This document shows positions 1 through 11,557 of a stretch of 64,000 nt of DNA, piece by piece. The notes under the pieces are model-generated. The model worked only from the letters and a program-made list of their open reading frames with translations. It was not told where the DNA came from and did not search any database. The translations under genes and the position numbers were made by a program. The stretch is from Ananas comosus. Its lineage: Eukaryota; Streptophyta; Magnoliopsida; Poales; Bromeliaceae. The first letter of the stretch is position 1. Each line of letters begins with the position of its first letter. Location of the stretch: contig NC_033638.1 of assembly GCF_001540865.1 (NCBI RefSeq), positions 3,262,342 to 3,326,341 on the forward strand, given 5' to 3'.

Positions 1-1457
1 GGAGATTGGTTTATGCCTGTGGCTGTTGCGGTTATTCAACTCGGGGAAGCCTATGTTTAGATGTGCTGGTGTTTGACAATGGATTGGTTGTAAGTAGCCT
101 TTGACATTGATATATAGAATCAAGACGTGGACTTATCTCGGGTCTGAATTTAGAGCCGCGGAAGTGGTTCGGGATCAGTTGCTCGTACCTGAGAGTTGTT
201 CACTGTATAATACGGAAGTAAATTCTTCTATGGTTTCGCTGATATTGCCTGTTTGATGTACTGATTAGGCCGTACTAGCTGTATCTACCTGCAGCTCGAG
301 CCGGGCTCCAAGAGATCTCGTTTCTCAGTAGAGGTGATAGGCTGTCAGACGGATTCTAACTTAGGTCCTGTTGTGTTGTCCGGGGTATGGCGTTGCTCTG
401 CAGGATGAGGGCGATAACCTCATTGATGCTCGGAGGGACGGCGTCAATATCAACATATTTTAGCAAATATAGTTGCGATCTTGAAAATTTCAGGTTTTTC
501 TATAGCTGAATTCCTGTTACCTCAGGTTTAGAATATTCTTGCCTAACCAGTTCTAGGGAGTTCGGATTGTGCAGGAATGCTAGATTACGAGCTTGAGGTC
601 TCCTGCTGCGAAAGAAGTTAATATATCTGGCATTGTTATCTCGCTATTGGGAGCGATGTTGACTAATTTGCGGTTTCTGGTTAGATATATTCGCCGTTCA
701 TACTTCGGGGACTAACCTTATCTATCCATACTATAGATGTGCATGACAAGTAGCTTTATAGGATGCCCGGCAGATATATACCAGGTTAAGAGGGTTAGAT
801 TAAGCGCTACATAATTAAATAATCCAATTTTAATTGCTGAAATCTCAGATTAAAGCAACTAGAAGCAATAGCTCAAAAGCAACACATAAACGTCTACTCG
901 AACGTCGATAATGGAGAAAATCGAGTCGTTTACCTTCTCAAGCCTCCAACCAGCACCCTACTGGTTCAGGACAGCAAAGAGCCTTCCAAAACACTCCCTC
1001 ACACGTGCACAAAGGTGCTGCAACGCTCACAAATAGCGAAGAACGCACGCGGCGACGAAAACGAGCGAAATCGGCGAACTCGACGTAGAGAGAGAAAAAC
1101 CCTAGAGAGAGAGAGAGAAGAAGGGAAGAGAAGCTTTCCCAGAACTCTTGCATACTCCACTGAAGTCCCAGAGCCGTGCTGGGATCAAATAGGTAGGTAT
1201 CCAATGTGAAATTACCAAAATACCCAAGCTGCCACGAATCTGCCAGCTTGTACCGGTACAAGGTGATGGCTGTACCGGTACAGCAAGCAGAAAAATGCTG
1301 AGATTTCGCAGGTCAATGCATTTTCTTATTTTTTGCATTCCAATCACTCTCAAACTTGTCCCAACACTTGTTCTAACCTTTTAGAACATGTAGGAGTGAC
1401 CCACACACCATTCCACACACTCGAACTTCGCAATTTGCAAAAGTTCAGTGTATTACA
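1..1457 (-). mobile_element. Truncated gypsy-type LTR (family A-like), cut by window edge
   Basis: The right end reads ...cgcaatttgc then TATTACA at 1457, closely like the ends of the complete family-A LTRs at 8711 and 45867. Read on the minus strand it starts TGTAATACACTGAAC, followed by two TGTACCGGTACA palindromes near 1250-1285 and a CT/GA-rich stretch near 1090-1130, the same order as in other LTRs here. The opposite LTR end (GGCATGACA or GGCGTGACA type) is not in the window, so the element is cut. Positions 1-850 carry no recognisable coding region and are assigned to the LTR only by continuity. No target duplication can be tested. Confidence 0.55.
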
Positions 1458-1667
1458 GTCGCATCCTAGACCAACTTTTAAATCTTTTTGAAATAAGGTT
1501 CCGTTGCATCTAGTTAAAGAAAATCTAGTGCTTTTCTTAAAAATCGTCTTTTCAAATAGGCCCGAAGCATGACACTATTCTTTATTTATTTTCTTTTCTT
1601 GAGTGTGTATGCCTCCCCCTTTGAGAAGTCATTCTTCATTTCTTATTTTCTGCTAAAAAGAAAAANT

Positions 1668-1856
1668 CTCACCTCCTCCCTCTCTCTCTCTCTCTAGATA
1701 AGATATTCCCCTCCCTCTCTCAACCCCCCTCTCTCTCTCCTCTCTCTCTCTCTCTACCCCCTCTACTCTCTCTTCTCTTCCAGCTGTACCCTCCTCTATC
1801 CCCCTCTCCTATAATCTTTCTCTCTTTCTCTCCATTCTCTCTCTCTCTGCGATGCC

Positions 1857-1895
<39 letters not shown>
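1668..1895. repeat. (CT)n microsatellite tract
   Basis: Almost pure pyrimidine, with a perfect CT run near 1860-1894 and several shorter imperfect runs before it. A single N sits at 1666 just upstream. Apparent open frames over it are low-complexity. Confidence 0.9.
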
Positions 1896-1899
<4 letters not shown>

Positions 1900-2343
1900 C
1901 AAAATGGGGTTTCGGCGGAGGTGGCAACGGCTTGGGCCGTGACAGCGGTGGTTGCGGCAGCGCCGTCGGTGTGGACCGCGACGGCAGCGGTGATGGCGGC
2001 CACAGTGGAGGTTGGGAGGACGAGGGAGGGGTGCTCTCTCCTTCCCCTACTCTCTCTCTTATCCCCTCCCTCCCACTGTCTTCTTTTGTTTTTCTTTTTA
2101 TTCTTCTCCTTATTCTCTCTTTCTTCTTCTCACTACTTTCCTATTCTGTTTTTTTTTTTTCTTTCTTTTGTTTTTTTTCACTTCTAACCTGACAATAGAG
2201 ATGGCGCTTGGGTAGCCGAGCGGCGGCGGCTTTGGCCTCATCGGCGGTGGGCACGGTGGCGGCTTGGGCGGCGGCGTTGGTGTCAACGTCGGCGGTCGCG
2301 GCAGCAGCATCAACGACCGTCACTGCGGCAACTGTGACTATTC
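1896..2343. other. Low-complexity GGC-rich then T-rich DNA, no gene recognised
   Basis: Positions 1900-2030 and 2210-2335 are rich in GGC/GCG triplets, and 2040-2190 is a C/T-rich tract. Some frames give glycine- or alanine-rich peptides, but none has a recognisable domain. This is the left flank of the copia insertion. The last five bases, TATTC (2339-2343), are one copy of its target duplication. Confidence 0.6.
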
Positions 2344-2798
2344 TGATGGAATCTCAACGTATGTAAAATAAATAGAAAATAAATACATACCAAAATCCAG
2401 GATCAAAATAAGATAACTCACAGAGCGCCATCGAGAAGAAATTTCTGATCAACTTGCGGAAGCGTGAAGTCCGGCTATGATCTGAAAGTCACGAACCGAA
2501 CTTGGGTGATTTGATTTCTCCTCCTATCTCAGGCACTCTACCGTATGGTGTAGAACCGATGGTAATTCTTCACTAGAATGCGTATGAGAAGGTGGCAGGA
2601 CCAATACCCCTTTATTTAGAGCCCAAATCGACTTCCCATCAAAGTATGATTAAGATTCTATTTAAATTTAAGGTAGATGGGATAGGGATAAAATATACCA
2701 TATCAAGTAGTTCTATATCTGTTAGGATTGACCTTTATCTATAGCAAATCCAGATTTGAATATAATTAATTGGGCCACAATATATGGAAATCCTAACA
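2344..2798 (-). repeat. Copia 3' LTR with adjoining polypurine tract
   Basis: 455 bp, very similar to 11098-11552. On the minus strand it begins TGTTAGGATTTCC at 2798 and ends with CCATCA at 2344. Immediately upstream in sense (about 2799-2815) is a purine-rich AAGTGGGAGA, the expected plus-strand primer site. The two LTRs differ at several scattered bases, so the insertion is not recent. Confidence 0.92.
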
Positions 2799-3156
2799 AT
2801 CTCCCACTTGGCTCATATTAATCATATTCAATGAACGGATTTTCTATACTCCAATCTTTATTGCACATTATTGGAAACTTATTGTCAAATACCTTAGAAC
2901 TCACTTGATCTTTAGCTCAAACTAAAAGACTACAATGATAGGAACTATGACGGTCCACCTCTTCATAACGAAATTTTCCTTCCATAATTACCGTTTCATC
3001 TTCACCTCCTAGCCGAGTACTTTATATGGCACAACTTTATGAATGAACTTAAACTGTATATTCATTCGTTAACAGACGAAACTTTATGTCTATTAAATGG
3101 TCCAACACAGCTGCATTAAACTTTAAGTTTATTGAAAGAAAATAAGTATTACAATT

Positions 3157-4450
3157 TTATACATCGAAAGAACTAATCAAACCCATATTTTTAACACAAT
3201 TTGTATATGACCCAGGTGCCGGCCCCTTGGTCATTGGGTTTGCAATCATACACTTGGTACTGATGTATTCAATTGTAACATAACCTTCATCTATCTTCTC
3301 TCTCACAACAAGAAATTTAGTGTCCAAGTGTTTACACCCTGCTGTAATCTTGTTGTTATTGGCAAAGGAAACCGCAGCTGAACTATCACAGAAAATCTTT
3401 ATTGGACGAGCAATGGAGTCCACAATTCTTAAGTCTGTGATAAAATTCCTAAGCCAAAAANAAACCTGTGATGTGGTATCGTAACATGCAATATGATCCA
3501 AAGTTCCTTTCAAATACCTCATAACCTTTTAGCAGCCTTCCAATGCTCCATACCTGGATTACTTTGATACCTGCCAAGTAATCCAACAGCAAAAGCAATA
3601 TCCGGACGTGTGCACGTCTGTGCATACATAAGACTACCAATTGCAGAGGCATAGGGTATGCTTTCCATCTGTTCAATTTTTAATTGGTTCTTGGGACACT
3701 GAAAAGCATTAAGCTTATCCCTTTTCTGGACAGGAGCAACACTGGGCTTACAATTATGCATTTCAAAATTTTGGAAAAGAAATTTTTCAGTGTTATGCAA
3801 TAGCCCAAGATCATTACTGGCAAGCAAAAATACCATCAACATAAAGGACTAAGAAAATTATTTTACTCCCACTAACCTTTAGATAAATATATTGATCAAC
3901 AATTTTTCCTTAAAACCAAAAGTTAAAATAGTTAGTTCAAATTTTTAAATACTATTGTCGGGAGGCCTGCTTTAGTCCATATATTGATTTCTTTAATTTG
4001 CATACCAAGTGCTCCTTTCCCTTTTGCAAGAATCCTTCAGGTTGATTCATATACACCTCTTCATAGAGATCCCCATTTAAAAAGCAGTTTTGACATCCAT
4101 CTGGTGTAGCTCGAGATCAAAATGAGCAACCAGAGTCATAATAATACGAAAAGATTCCTTTCTAGATACTGGAGAGAAAGTCTCTTTATAGAATGCCTTC
4201 TTTTTGAGTAAATCCTTTTGCCACAAGACGGGCCTTGTATCTCTCTATGTTACCTTTGGAGTCCCATTTGATTTTAGAAACCCATTTGCATTCTACAGGT
4301 TTAACTCCTATAGGTAACTCAATAAGATCTCATACCTTATTGTGGTTCATGGATTCAATCTCATCATTCATGGCATTGTACCATTCCGTAGAATTACTGT
4401 TATTTATGGCTTCGGAAAAACTAAAAGGATCATCTAAACTCTGGCCATTC
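3157..4450 (-). pseudogene. Copia reverse transcriptase and RNase H remnant
   Basis: The minus-strand frames show the start of the copia-type RT domain ([21 protein letters not shown] near 4200-4290), then the region of the RT active site near 3850, then conserved 3' pol segments such as SIPYASAIGSLMYAQ (about 3610-3660) and CTRPDIAFAVGLLGRYQSNPG (about 3550-3620). RNase H and the C-terminal tail follow (WLRNFITDLRIVDSIARP; TIEYISTK). The active-site motif reads YVDG where the family has YVDD. A frameshift follows it, and there are several stops. Coding sequence is missing between NFEM and HNCKPS, and between RYLKGT and ACYDTTSQ. An N lies at 3461. The product cannot be active. Confidence 0.88.
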
Positions 4451-4504
4451 TCATAAAGATAGACAATATGCCGGTCTTCTCTGTCTTGAGGATCTTCTTA
4501 AATC

Positions 4505-4628
4505 CATCTGATTATCCACATGTACATCTTGATGTGAATTATTCACTTGTACATCTTGATGTAAATTATCGACTTGTACGTCTTGATGTGAATTTTTCAC
4601 TTGTACATCTTGATGTGAATTATCAATG
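4505..4628 (-). repeat. 33-bp tandem coding repeat in copia pol linker
   Basis: Four near-identical copies of a 33-bp unit sit between the integrase and RT coding regions. They translate in frame to repeats of the type NSHQDVQV with N/D/L changes. Unit length is a multiple of three, so the repeat expanded without breaking the frame. Linker repeats of this sort are tolerated because the region lies between folded domains. Confidence 0.85.
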
Positions 4629-4833
4629 ATAGGTTCACAATGATTTTGTGGTTCCAAAACGATTTGTTGTTCTACTGGAATAGAAATCATCAAATCATGA
4701 GGGACAATAGTGGGTTTATCAAGTACAGAATCCGAATGCTCTTTAATTTCCTCAAATTCAATGAACCGAGGTTCAGAGCTCCCACTAATTGCACCATCCT
4801 CAATAAACCGTGTTGTTTTAGTTTCTGCAATCT

Positions 4834-6056
4834 TTATAGGAAGTGATGGACAGTAAAACTTATACCCCTTGGATTTTTCTGAATAACCAATAAAATATCC
4901 TGATATGGTTCTAGATCCAATTTTTTTATTTGTGGATCATACAATTTGGCCTCAGCTTGACAACCCCATGTATGAAAAAGTCTTAAGCTGGGTTTCTTAC
5001 CTGTCCAAAGCTCAAAAGGAGTCTTAGTGACAGCCTTAGTAGGGACCCGATTAAGAATATACAGGGCAGTTTTGAGTGCCTCACTCCACAATAATATCGG
5101 AAGGGTAGAATTACTGATCATACTCCTGAGCATATCAATTAATGTGCGGTTCCTTCTTTCAGCAACACCATTTTGATCAGGTGTCCCTGGCATGGTGTAC
5201 TGTGGAATAATTCCGCACTGCTCCAGAAACTTAGCAAAAGGCCCAGGGACTTGGCCTTTATCTGTTTGTCTACCAAAATATTCACCACCCCTATCTAATC
5301 TGACTATTTTTATCCTTTTCTCGAGTTCATTCTCTACTTCAGCCTTATATGCCTTAAAGGCATCTAATGCTTCAGATTTTTCTTTAAGTAAGTAGAGATA
5401 GCCATATCGAGAGTAGTCATCAGTAAATGTGATAAAATATTTATGGCCAGTAATTGAAATAGGAAGAGGTCCGCATATATCAGTATGAATCAATTCTAAT
5501 GTTCCATCACATCTTTTAGCACCTTTAGAAGAAGTTTTGGTCTGCTTTCCCTTTATGCAGTCCACACATATTCCAAAGTCAGAGAAGTCCAAATCATCTA
5601 AAATGTCTTCTCTAATTAACCTTTGGATTCTCTGTTTCGAGATGTGTCCTAACCTCTTATGCCATAACATGGATGACCTTTCATTATTAATGCCACGTTT
5701 TGATCCAACATTTTCGTGCATGGTAAGAAGGGTAAAACAATTTATATAGATTATTTTTTAAAATACCAGAGCCAACTATCTGAGATTTATAGAATAAAGA
5801 AAAAACTTTATTATTAAAACTGAAACTATATCCCAATCCAACAAGTTTCGAAATAGAAATTAAATTCTTAGAAAAATTTAGAACATAAAATGTATCAACT
5901 AAATCCAAAATGTGACCAGTAGAAAAAACTAATCTAAATGTTCCTACAAATTCTACTTTAGTTGGATTTCCTTCAGCTGTATAGATAGTCGCTTTATCTT
6001 TACTGGGTTTTCTCCGATTCTGAAATCCCTGCACAGAATTCGCCACGTGGCATGTG
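4834..6056 (-). pseudogene. Copia protease (C-terminal part) and integrase
   Basis: The integrase part (4834-5721) shows the pre-integrase zinc-binding pattern (WHKRLGH ... CVDCIKGK) and the catalytic core with [12 protein letters not shown], then DRGGEYFG and [20 protein letters not shown]. These correspond to the D, D, E residues of retroviral-type integrases, which insert the cDNA into host DNA in the nucleus. The remainder of the protease lies upstream at 5760-6056. A frameshift near 5715-5725 separates the two frames. The 5' boundary is the GCACC duplication of the solo LTR at 6057-6061, so the protease is broken close to its active-site motif. Confidence 0.9.
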
Positions 6057-6061
6057 GCACC

Positions 6062-8711
6062 TGTCACGCCCCGAGACCGGCAGAGACCCTCCCGGTAACG
6101 TGCCCAGACCCGCCACATGTCAACACATATAAGGCGTCTACATCAACAGCGGAAATAAAACCAAAGATAATCTACATCTAGAGATATCAGAGCACAGATA
6201 GTTCTATAATCTATAATAAGGTAAACGGAAAATACTAAACAATAGAAGTGAAATATATAGTTATACAATATCCGTCCAAAAAGGTACACAAAATGGTGGT
6301 CTCTAATACACTGGTACAGCTCTCGACCTCTCCAAAAAGAAATACATCGAGAGGTAGACCACCTAGCACTCGTCACTCGCTGAAGAGCTAGCTCGAAGCA
6401 ACGCCCTTCCCACGGTCCCTAGCCTCTCCCGGCGTGGAAGGCTCTGAAAGGAAACATAAAACAGAAGGCGTGAGAACTATAATTTATAGTTCCCAGTGGG
6501 CAATTACTAACCTCAGCTCTATGCACCACTAGGCCCCAAAAGAAAAGGGGTAAGCATTATAAGCAATGATAATAACGATAACTGCAATAAGAAAGTATAA
6601 TGGAATGCTAAGCTACTATATCTTAAGTAAACATGATGTAGGTATGATGTACATCTACTCTATCATGATGCCTGTACGTCCAACGGCAACAAGTGCTATT
6701 GTCCAAGATGTCATACACAAAGAATAAGCTCTATCAAGCAACCCAGTATACTATGATGCAATGAATGAAACAGGCAAGTATACTATATATCCCAATGCTA
6801 TGTCATGAGCATGTCAAGTAATCCAACTACTAAGCCTATCCAGTAGTGATTATTCATTCTCAACACTGTGTCGATTTTCATTTCCAATTAAGGACCTACC
6901 AAAGGTAGTCCAGCTTGTGCCGCCTAAGTGCCTGTGGTAGCCCAACATTCCTACTCTTGGAATGTGTCTGTCCCACTCGACCCCGTAGGCTTCTCAATAT
7001 CGCACGAGCGAACATAGGTCGCGTAGGCCAACTCCGGAGTGCCGGCTTGTGGGGAGCGACCTTCACAAGCATGTGCGAATGAGCACAAATGGCAAACAAG
7101 CAAGGTCAAAGTCTCAAGTACTCTACCCTCATGCCTCTCACATGGCAAGGTCACTAGCATCCCAAGGATCTAGTCCAATGTCTCAAAGTGACGCTCCAAT
7201 GCACACACTTGTATAGTGCCTCTTTATGACACTTAAGCATCACAACTAATCATGCCCAATTCATGTTCCATATTCCAATTAAGACAATAACAGCAAAGTT
7301 CACTTTAGCCCGGTCCCAATGCCTCTTTATGACATTGGCCCAATCTCTCAAATAGTCTAAGTCCTCAAGCCTCTCTAGGCTTCCAAAAATTCCTAATGTC
7401 ACAATTGGCATATAAGCTAAATGCATGAAAGCAAGGTTCATTTTCATAATAGGGATCTTAGTTTCAAATCTCAACCAGAATGCTATGTCACACATGCATA
7501 CTCTCTACTACATAGAGGTCCAAAATTTTTACTATATATAACATATGCATGTTAAGCGTTCTAAATTCATAATAAATGTATTTAGTATGAATATGCATGT
7601 ATTTCTACTATACAAAGCATAAAACACCGGATATGAGCATTTCTCATATCATAGGCTAGGCGAAACCCACCGAACCGTCGCGTAGTCTCTCGTTTCGCCG
7701 AACGGAGTTGTCCACGAGTCTCAAAATATCCTAAAAGCATTGAGCGAAGAGATACACGGGCATTACGATCAACTATAAGATCAAACATTAACAACCAAGG
7801 CAAAAGGGCTAAAACTCACCTAATGTGTAGAAAATCTCCCTCGAGCTCCTAAAGAGAGTTAGAATCCTTCCAATCCAACCCAAAGGAAGATTCTAAACCA
7901 AATAATTGAGCCTCAAAATTCCTAGAATCAAAATGCCCAAAATCAACCCTAAAATCCCATTCTAGGCTTTCATCTCCTAAAAACCAACAAATCAAGATCT
8001 AGAGGAGGGAAATGAACAACAAACCTCCTTAGAAGCTCCAATTCAAGCTCCAAGGGTGAAGATCTCCTCCTTTGCAAGTTCCAAGTCCAAGCCTTCAAGC
8101 ACCAACAAGGTGGAAAGAAAAGGAGAGGGGAGAAATGCTCCAAGTCTACCAAAAACCTTCTCCTTCTTCTTCTTCTTCCTTCTTCTCCTTCCTCTTCTCT
8201 CTCTAACAAGGGTGGGGGAAATGAGTGTGAGGAGAGAAATAAGAAGGAGAGAGGGTAGTGTGGCCATATAAGCCATCTAGTGTAACAAAATCCAGAAAAC
8301 CCCTCAACTTTGCATCCTGTGCAAAGCCCGGTCTGGGCAGATTTCGAGCTGAGGGACCGGTCTCCCCGACAAGGGACCAGTCTCTCGGCCTGCCCCCAGA
8401 AAAACCACGTTCGGGAACCGGTCTCTCCCTGCATGGGACCGGTCTCTCACTGCGTAGGCGCGCTCGGGGATCGGTCTCGCCCGCCAGGGACAGATTGCCC
8501 GGAGGCTGCCGCGACACTGCTCACTGGGGGACCGGTCTCTGCTTTCAGGGACCGGTCCCCGAGAGTAAAAACTCTCAGAACTCATCCAGAACTCGGGTTT
8601 TCGGACTTTTTAGGTCGGAAAACATTTTACGACCATCCACCAAGTGTGGAAAACCTCAAAACACAACCAATCACTCGAACCTCGCAATTTGCAAAGGTCT
8701 AGTGTGTTACA
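6062..8711 (-). mobile_element. Solo LTR, gypsy family A, inserted in the copia protease
   Basis: 2650 bp, beginning TGTCACGCCCCG and ending GTGTGTTACA on the plus strand, flanked by perfect GCACC duplications (6057-6061 and 8712-8716). Copia coding sequence resumes on both sides. No gag, pol or second LTR is present, so this is the product of recombination between the two LTRs of a former full element. Orientation follows the complete family-A element at 35354-45867. Near its sense 5' end (8355-8560) it has a run of ACCGGT-centred palindromes, then a TATATGG-type sequence near 8265 and a pyrimidine-rich tract at 8160-8220 on the plus strand. Confidence 0.93.
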
Positions 8712-8869
8712 GCACCAGAGTCAATCCACCAAGTATTAGACGGAACTGAAACTAAATGCAACTCATGCATCAAAACCAGAAATTTACCTTTCTTCTGGAG
8801 CCATTTCTGATACTTTTGGCAGTCCTTCTTTATATGACCCCTTTTCTTACAAAAGAAGCACTTGGGAGT

Positions 8870-9601
8870 CTAATTACTTGATTGGCCTTGTGAACCAGAT
8901 GGAACTTCCTTATTCTTTCTTTTTGAGTCATTCTTGCCCTTGCCATTCTTAGCACGCTTTATTTGTCTCTTCTGAGAAATAAAGTTGACTGCATTTTGTT
9001 TATCTTGTATTAATCTGCCTTCCTCTTGCACACACATGGTCAGCAATTCATTAATTGACCATTTATCTTTATGTGTGTTATAAGAGATCTGAAATGGTCC
9101 GTATTCAGATGGCAAAGAGTTCAAAATAAAGTGCACTAAGAATGAATCAGAGATGGTTACTTCAAGTGCGGTGAGTTGCGCTGCAATATCTCGCATTTCC
9201 ATAATATGCTCGCGAATCGAGCCATTTCCGGAGTACTTCATGGAAGACGGTTTATTCATTAAGGTGCTCGCCAAGGCTTTATCGGAGCTTACAAATTGCT
9301 CCTCAATGGCCTTTAGATAATCCTTGGCTTTATCACATTTTGGGATTGATCCCCTTATGCTTTTTGATACCCTTGACTTTATGAGCATCAAACTTAAGCG
9401 GTTGGATCGCTCCCACTTTTCCTGCGCGGATTCCTGCTGTGGAGTCATTGGCCCCACTACCTTAGGCGGTTGTTCAGCACGCAGAGCCAAATCTAAATCC
9501 ATATAACCCAAAATGAACATGATCTGTTCTTTCCACTCCGAATAATTAGAACCATTAAGTATAGGAACAGATTCACCAATAGGAACAGAAAATGGAGTCA
9601 T
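8870..9601 (-). pseudogene. Copia gag (capsid-like) ending in a premature stop
   Basis: Start chosen at the ATG at 9601, giving MTPFSVPIGES. Residues 10-200 match the copia gag (UBN2-type) pattern: LNGSNYSEWKEQIMFILGYMDLD, a helical middle segment, then a basic lysine-rich tail (RAKNGKGKNDSKRKNKE). A TAG at 8870 ends the frame. Directly beyond it, in the same frame, is the CCHC zinc knuckle CFFCKKRGHIKKDC (about 8816-8860), which binds template RNA in active elements. The stop therefore uncouples gag from the rest of the polyprotein. Coding then continues to the GCACC at 8712 where the solo LTR begins. Confidence 0.9.
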
Positions 9602-11082
9602 AGCTGAAAAATAAAATGCATGCTTTATCAATAAAATACCACATCATAAATTACCACACCAAAATTAGAAAAATACACTTTATATGACATCACAACCCCT
9701 CCTTTGGGAGCAGAGTTATGAGCATAAGTATTTTTCGTTCTTTATGCATATGTTTTATATGACATCACAACCCCTCCTTTAGGAGCAGAGTTCTGAGTAT
9801 AAATATGCAATCTCTTTATCAGAGACTAATTTAAACCCTTTTGTAGGTCTTGATAATTTCAAATTTCTCATATGAAAAAATCGTCAGCTTTGGCCAGGCA
9901 AATTTCTCCAAACGAGTTATAAGAAAATTACCATCCTACACCACCCATGTACCTTCATGTCTAGACCTCCTTTGGGAGCAGACTAAACATAATATCAGGG
10001 TGCAATTTCGCATGCACCTCTTTAAAGCAATTAATTTATCTTTTCTTCCGGTCGGGGCCGCCTTGGCTTGCACCCGAATAGTTGAAGCAATAAACTAATC
10101 TGACTTAGTGCTGAATGATTAACATGAAAATTATCCTGAAGCGCTACTTTAAAGTAAATTAAATTATTATTTCTTTTAATTAGGGCCGCTTTGGCTTGCA
10201 CCTAACCAATTGAAATAATAAATTAATTTAACTCAGCGCCGAACATTAAATAATCGAAAACACTTATGATTATTTAATTTTCATGTTCATCCGGTCAAAA
10301 TAAGAATATCGATGCGATAATTTAAAACATGACATCGCAATCAAATTTAAACTTTATATATATTCCAATTTGACCTCAAATATAATATAAATAGATTTAT
10401 GACAAATTAATATTGTATGCAAAATTAAAACCCTATGTGAACGGATTCTATATATTCACGATAATTTAACAAGCAAGAGGATCAAATTTTGATGAATAAA
10501 AAAGGTTAAATAATAATAATAATAATAAGCTTATAGTTAAAACAAACCCTAGCAATAAAAATTTTCAAAAGCAGCCATGACGGAATCGACGTGTCATTAT
10601 AGGCCGAATTTGTGACGGGACAAAATTCAAACTTTTCCCATGTAATTGACCCAGTCAATACGATTATGGAAAACCATGTTTAAATACAAAGCCGCGGAAC
10701 ATACACGTGCTCATAGCGGTTAAATCCAATCCATGTAGCAGCCAAGCGACATGCAACTCTTCGATACCATATTAACCCAATCTCTCAAGGGTTAGAGAAG
10801 CACCATGCATAATCAGGACATCGCCACAACACCGCATCATGAGCACGCAGCATGATTTCAAAACGTTGCCGACCATAATTTAATTTGCACACAAATTAAA
10901 TTCATATAACATGCAAGATATATAAAATCCAAAGACTAGTCAATATGCAACACCCTATGTGCAATGCGACGACGTTACATCACCTTAATTAGGATCGAGA
11001 ATGCAAAACCTTTTTTTTTTTTTTAATCTTAAATTCATCATAATTTGATCCAATTACTTAATGCATACAAAATTTAATTTAT
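9602..11082 (-). other. Copia leader with internal tandem repeats
   Basis: No coding region is supported. Two direct repeats are visible. One is an ~80-bp unit containing 'tatatgacatcacaacccc' (about 9680-9735 and 9750-9805). The other is a ~135-bp unit containing a 'ggccgc(c/t)ttggcttgcacc' core (about 10046 and 10184). A long T run (about 11011-11024) and a TAA/TAT-rich section (10500-10530) are also present. The region sits between the 5' LTR and gag, where such elements carry packaging signals. Confidence 0.7.
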
Positions 11083-11097
11083 CAATCTTATACCAAT
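11083..11097 (-). promoter_or_regulatory. Degenerate tRNA-Met primer binding site
   Basis: On the minus strand the sequence just inside the 5' LTR reads TTGGTATAAGATT. This resembles the TGGTATCAGAGC complement of initiator tRNA-Met with changes. Its position next to the LTR end supports the call. Confidence 0.65.
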
Positions 11098-11552
11098 TGA
11101 TGGAATCTCAAGGTATGTAAAATAAATAAAAAATAAATACATACCAAAATCTAGGATCAAAATAAGATAACTCACAGAGCGCCATCGAGAAGAAATTTCT
11201 GATCAACTTGCGGAAGCGTGAAGTCCGGCTATGATCTGAAAGTCACGAATCGAACTTGGGTGATTCGGTTTCTCCTCCTATCTCAGGTACTCTACCGTAT
11301 GGTGTGGAACCGATAGTAATTCTTCACCAGAATGCGTATGAGAAGGTGGCAGGACTAATACTCCTTTATATAGAGCTCAAATCGACTTCCCATCAAAATC
11401 TGATTAGGATTCTATTTAAATTTAAGATAGATGGGATAGGGATAAAATATATCATATCAAGTAGTTCTATATATGTTAGGATTGACCTTTATCTATAGCA
11501 AATCCAGATTTGAATATAATTAATTGGGCTACAATATATGAAAATCCTAACA
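11098..11552 (-). repeat. Copia 5' LTR
   Basis: 455 bp partner of 2344-2798. Sense start is at 11552 and sense end CCATCA at 11098. TATTC follows at 11553-11557. Confidence 0.92.
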
Positions 11553-11557
11553 TATTC

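Larger units (their letters stand above)
2344..11552 (-). mobile_element. Ty1/copia LTR retrotransposon, complete ends, decayed
   Basis: Both LTRs are present (2344-2798 and 11098-11552, each 455 bp; sense ends TGTTAGG...CCATCA) and TATTC flanks both sides (2339-2343 and 11553-11557). On the minus strand the order is 5' LTR, primer site, long leader, gag, zinc knuckle, protease, integrase, reverse transcriptase, RNase H, purine tract, 3' LTR, as in Ty1/copia. The protease-before-integrase-before-RT order separates it from Ty3/gypsy. It is dead: there is a stop before the zinc knuckle, a solo LTR inserted in the protease, frameshifts, and internal deletions in RT and RNase H. Without the inserted LTR and its duplicated bases the element is about 6.55 kb. 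Confidence 0.93.

Noticed and set aside
1720..2323. Short open frames rich in Arg/Glu, Leu/Phe or Ala
   Set aside because: They are translations of CT repeats, T tracts and GGC repeats.
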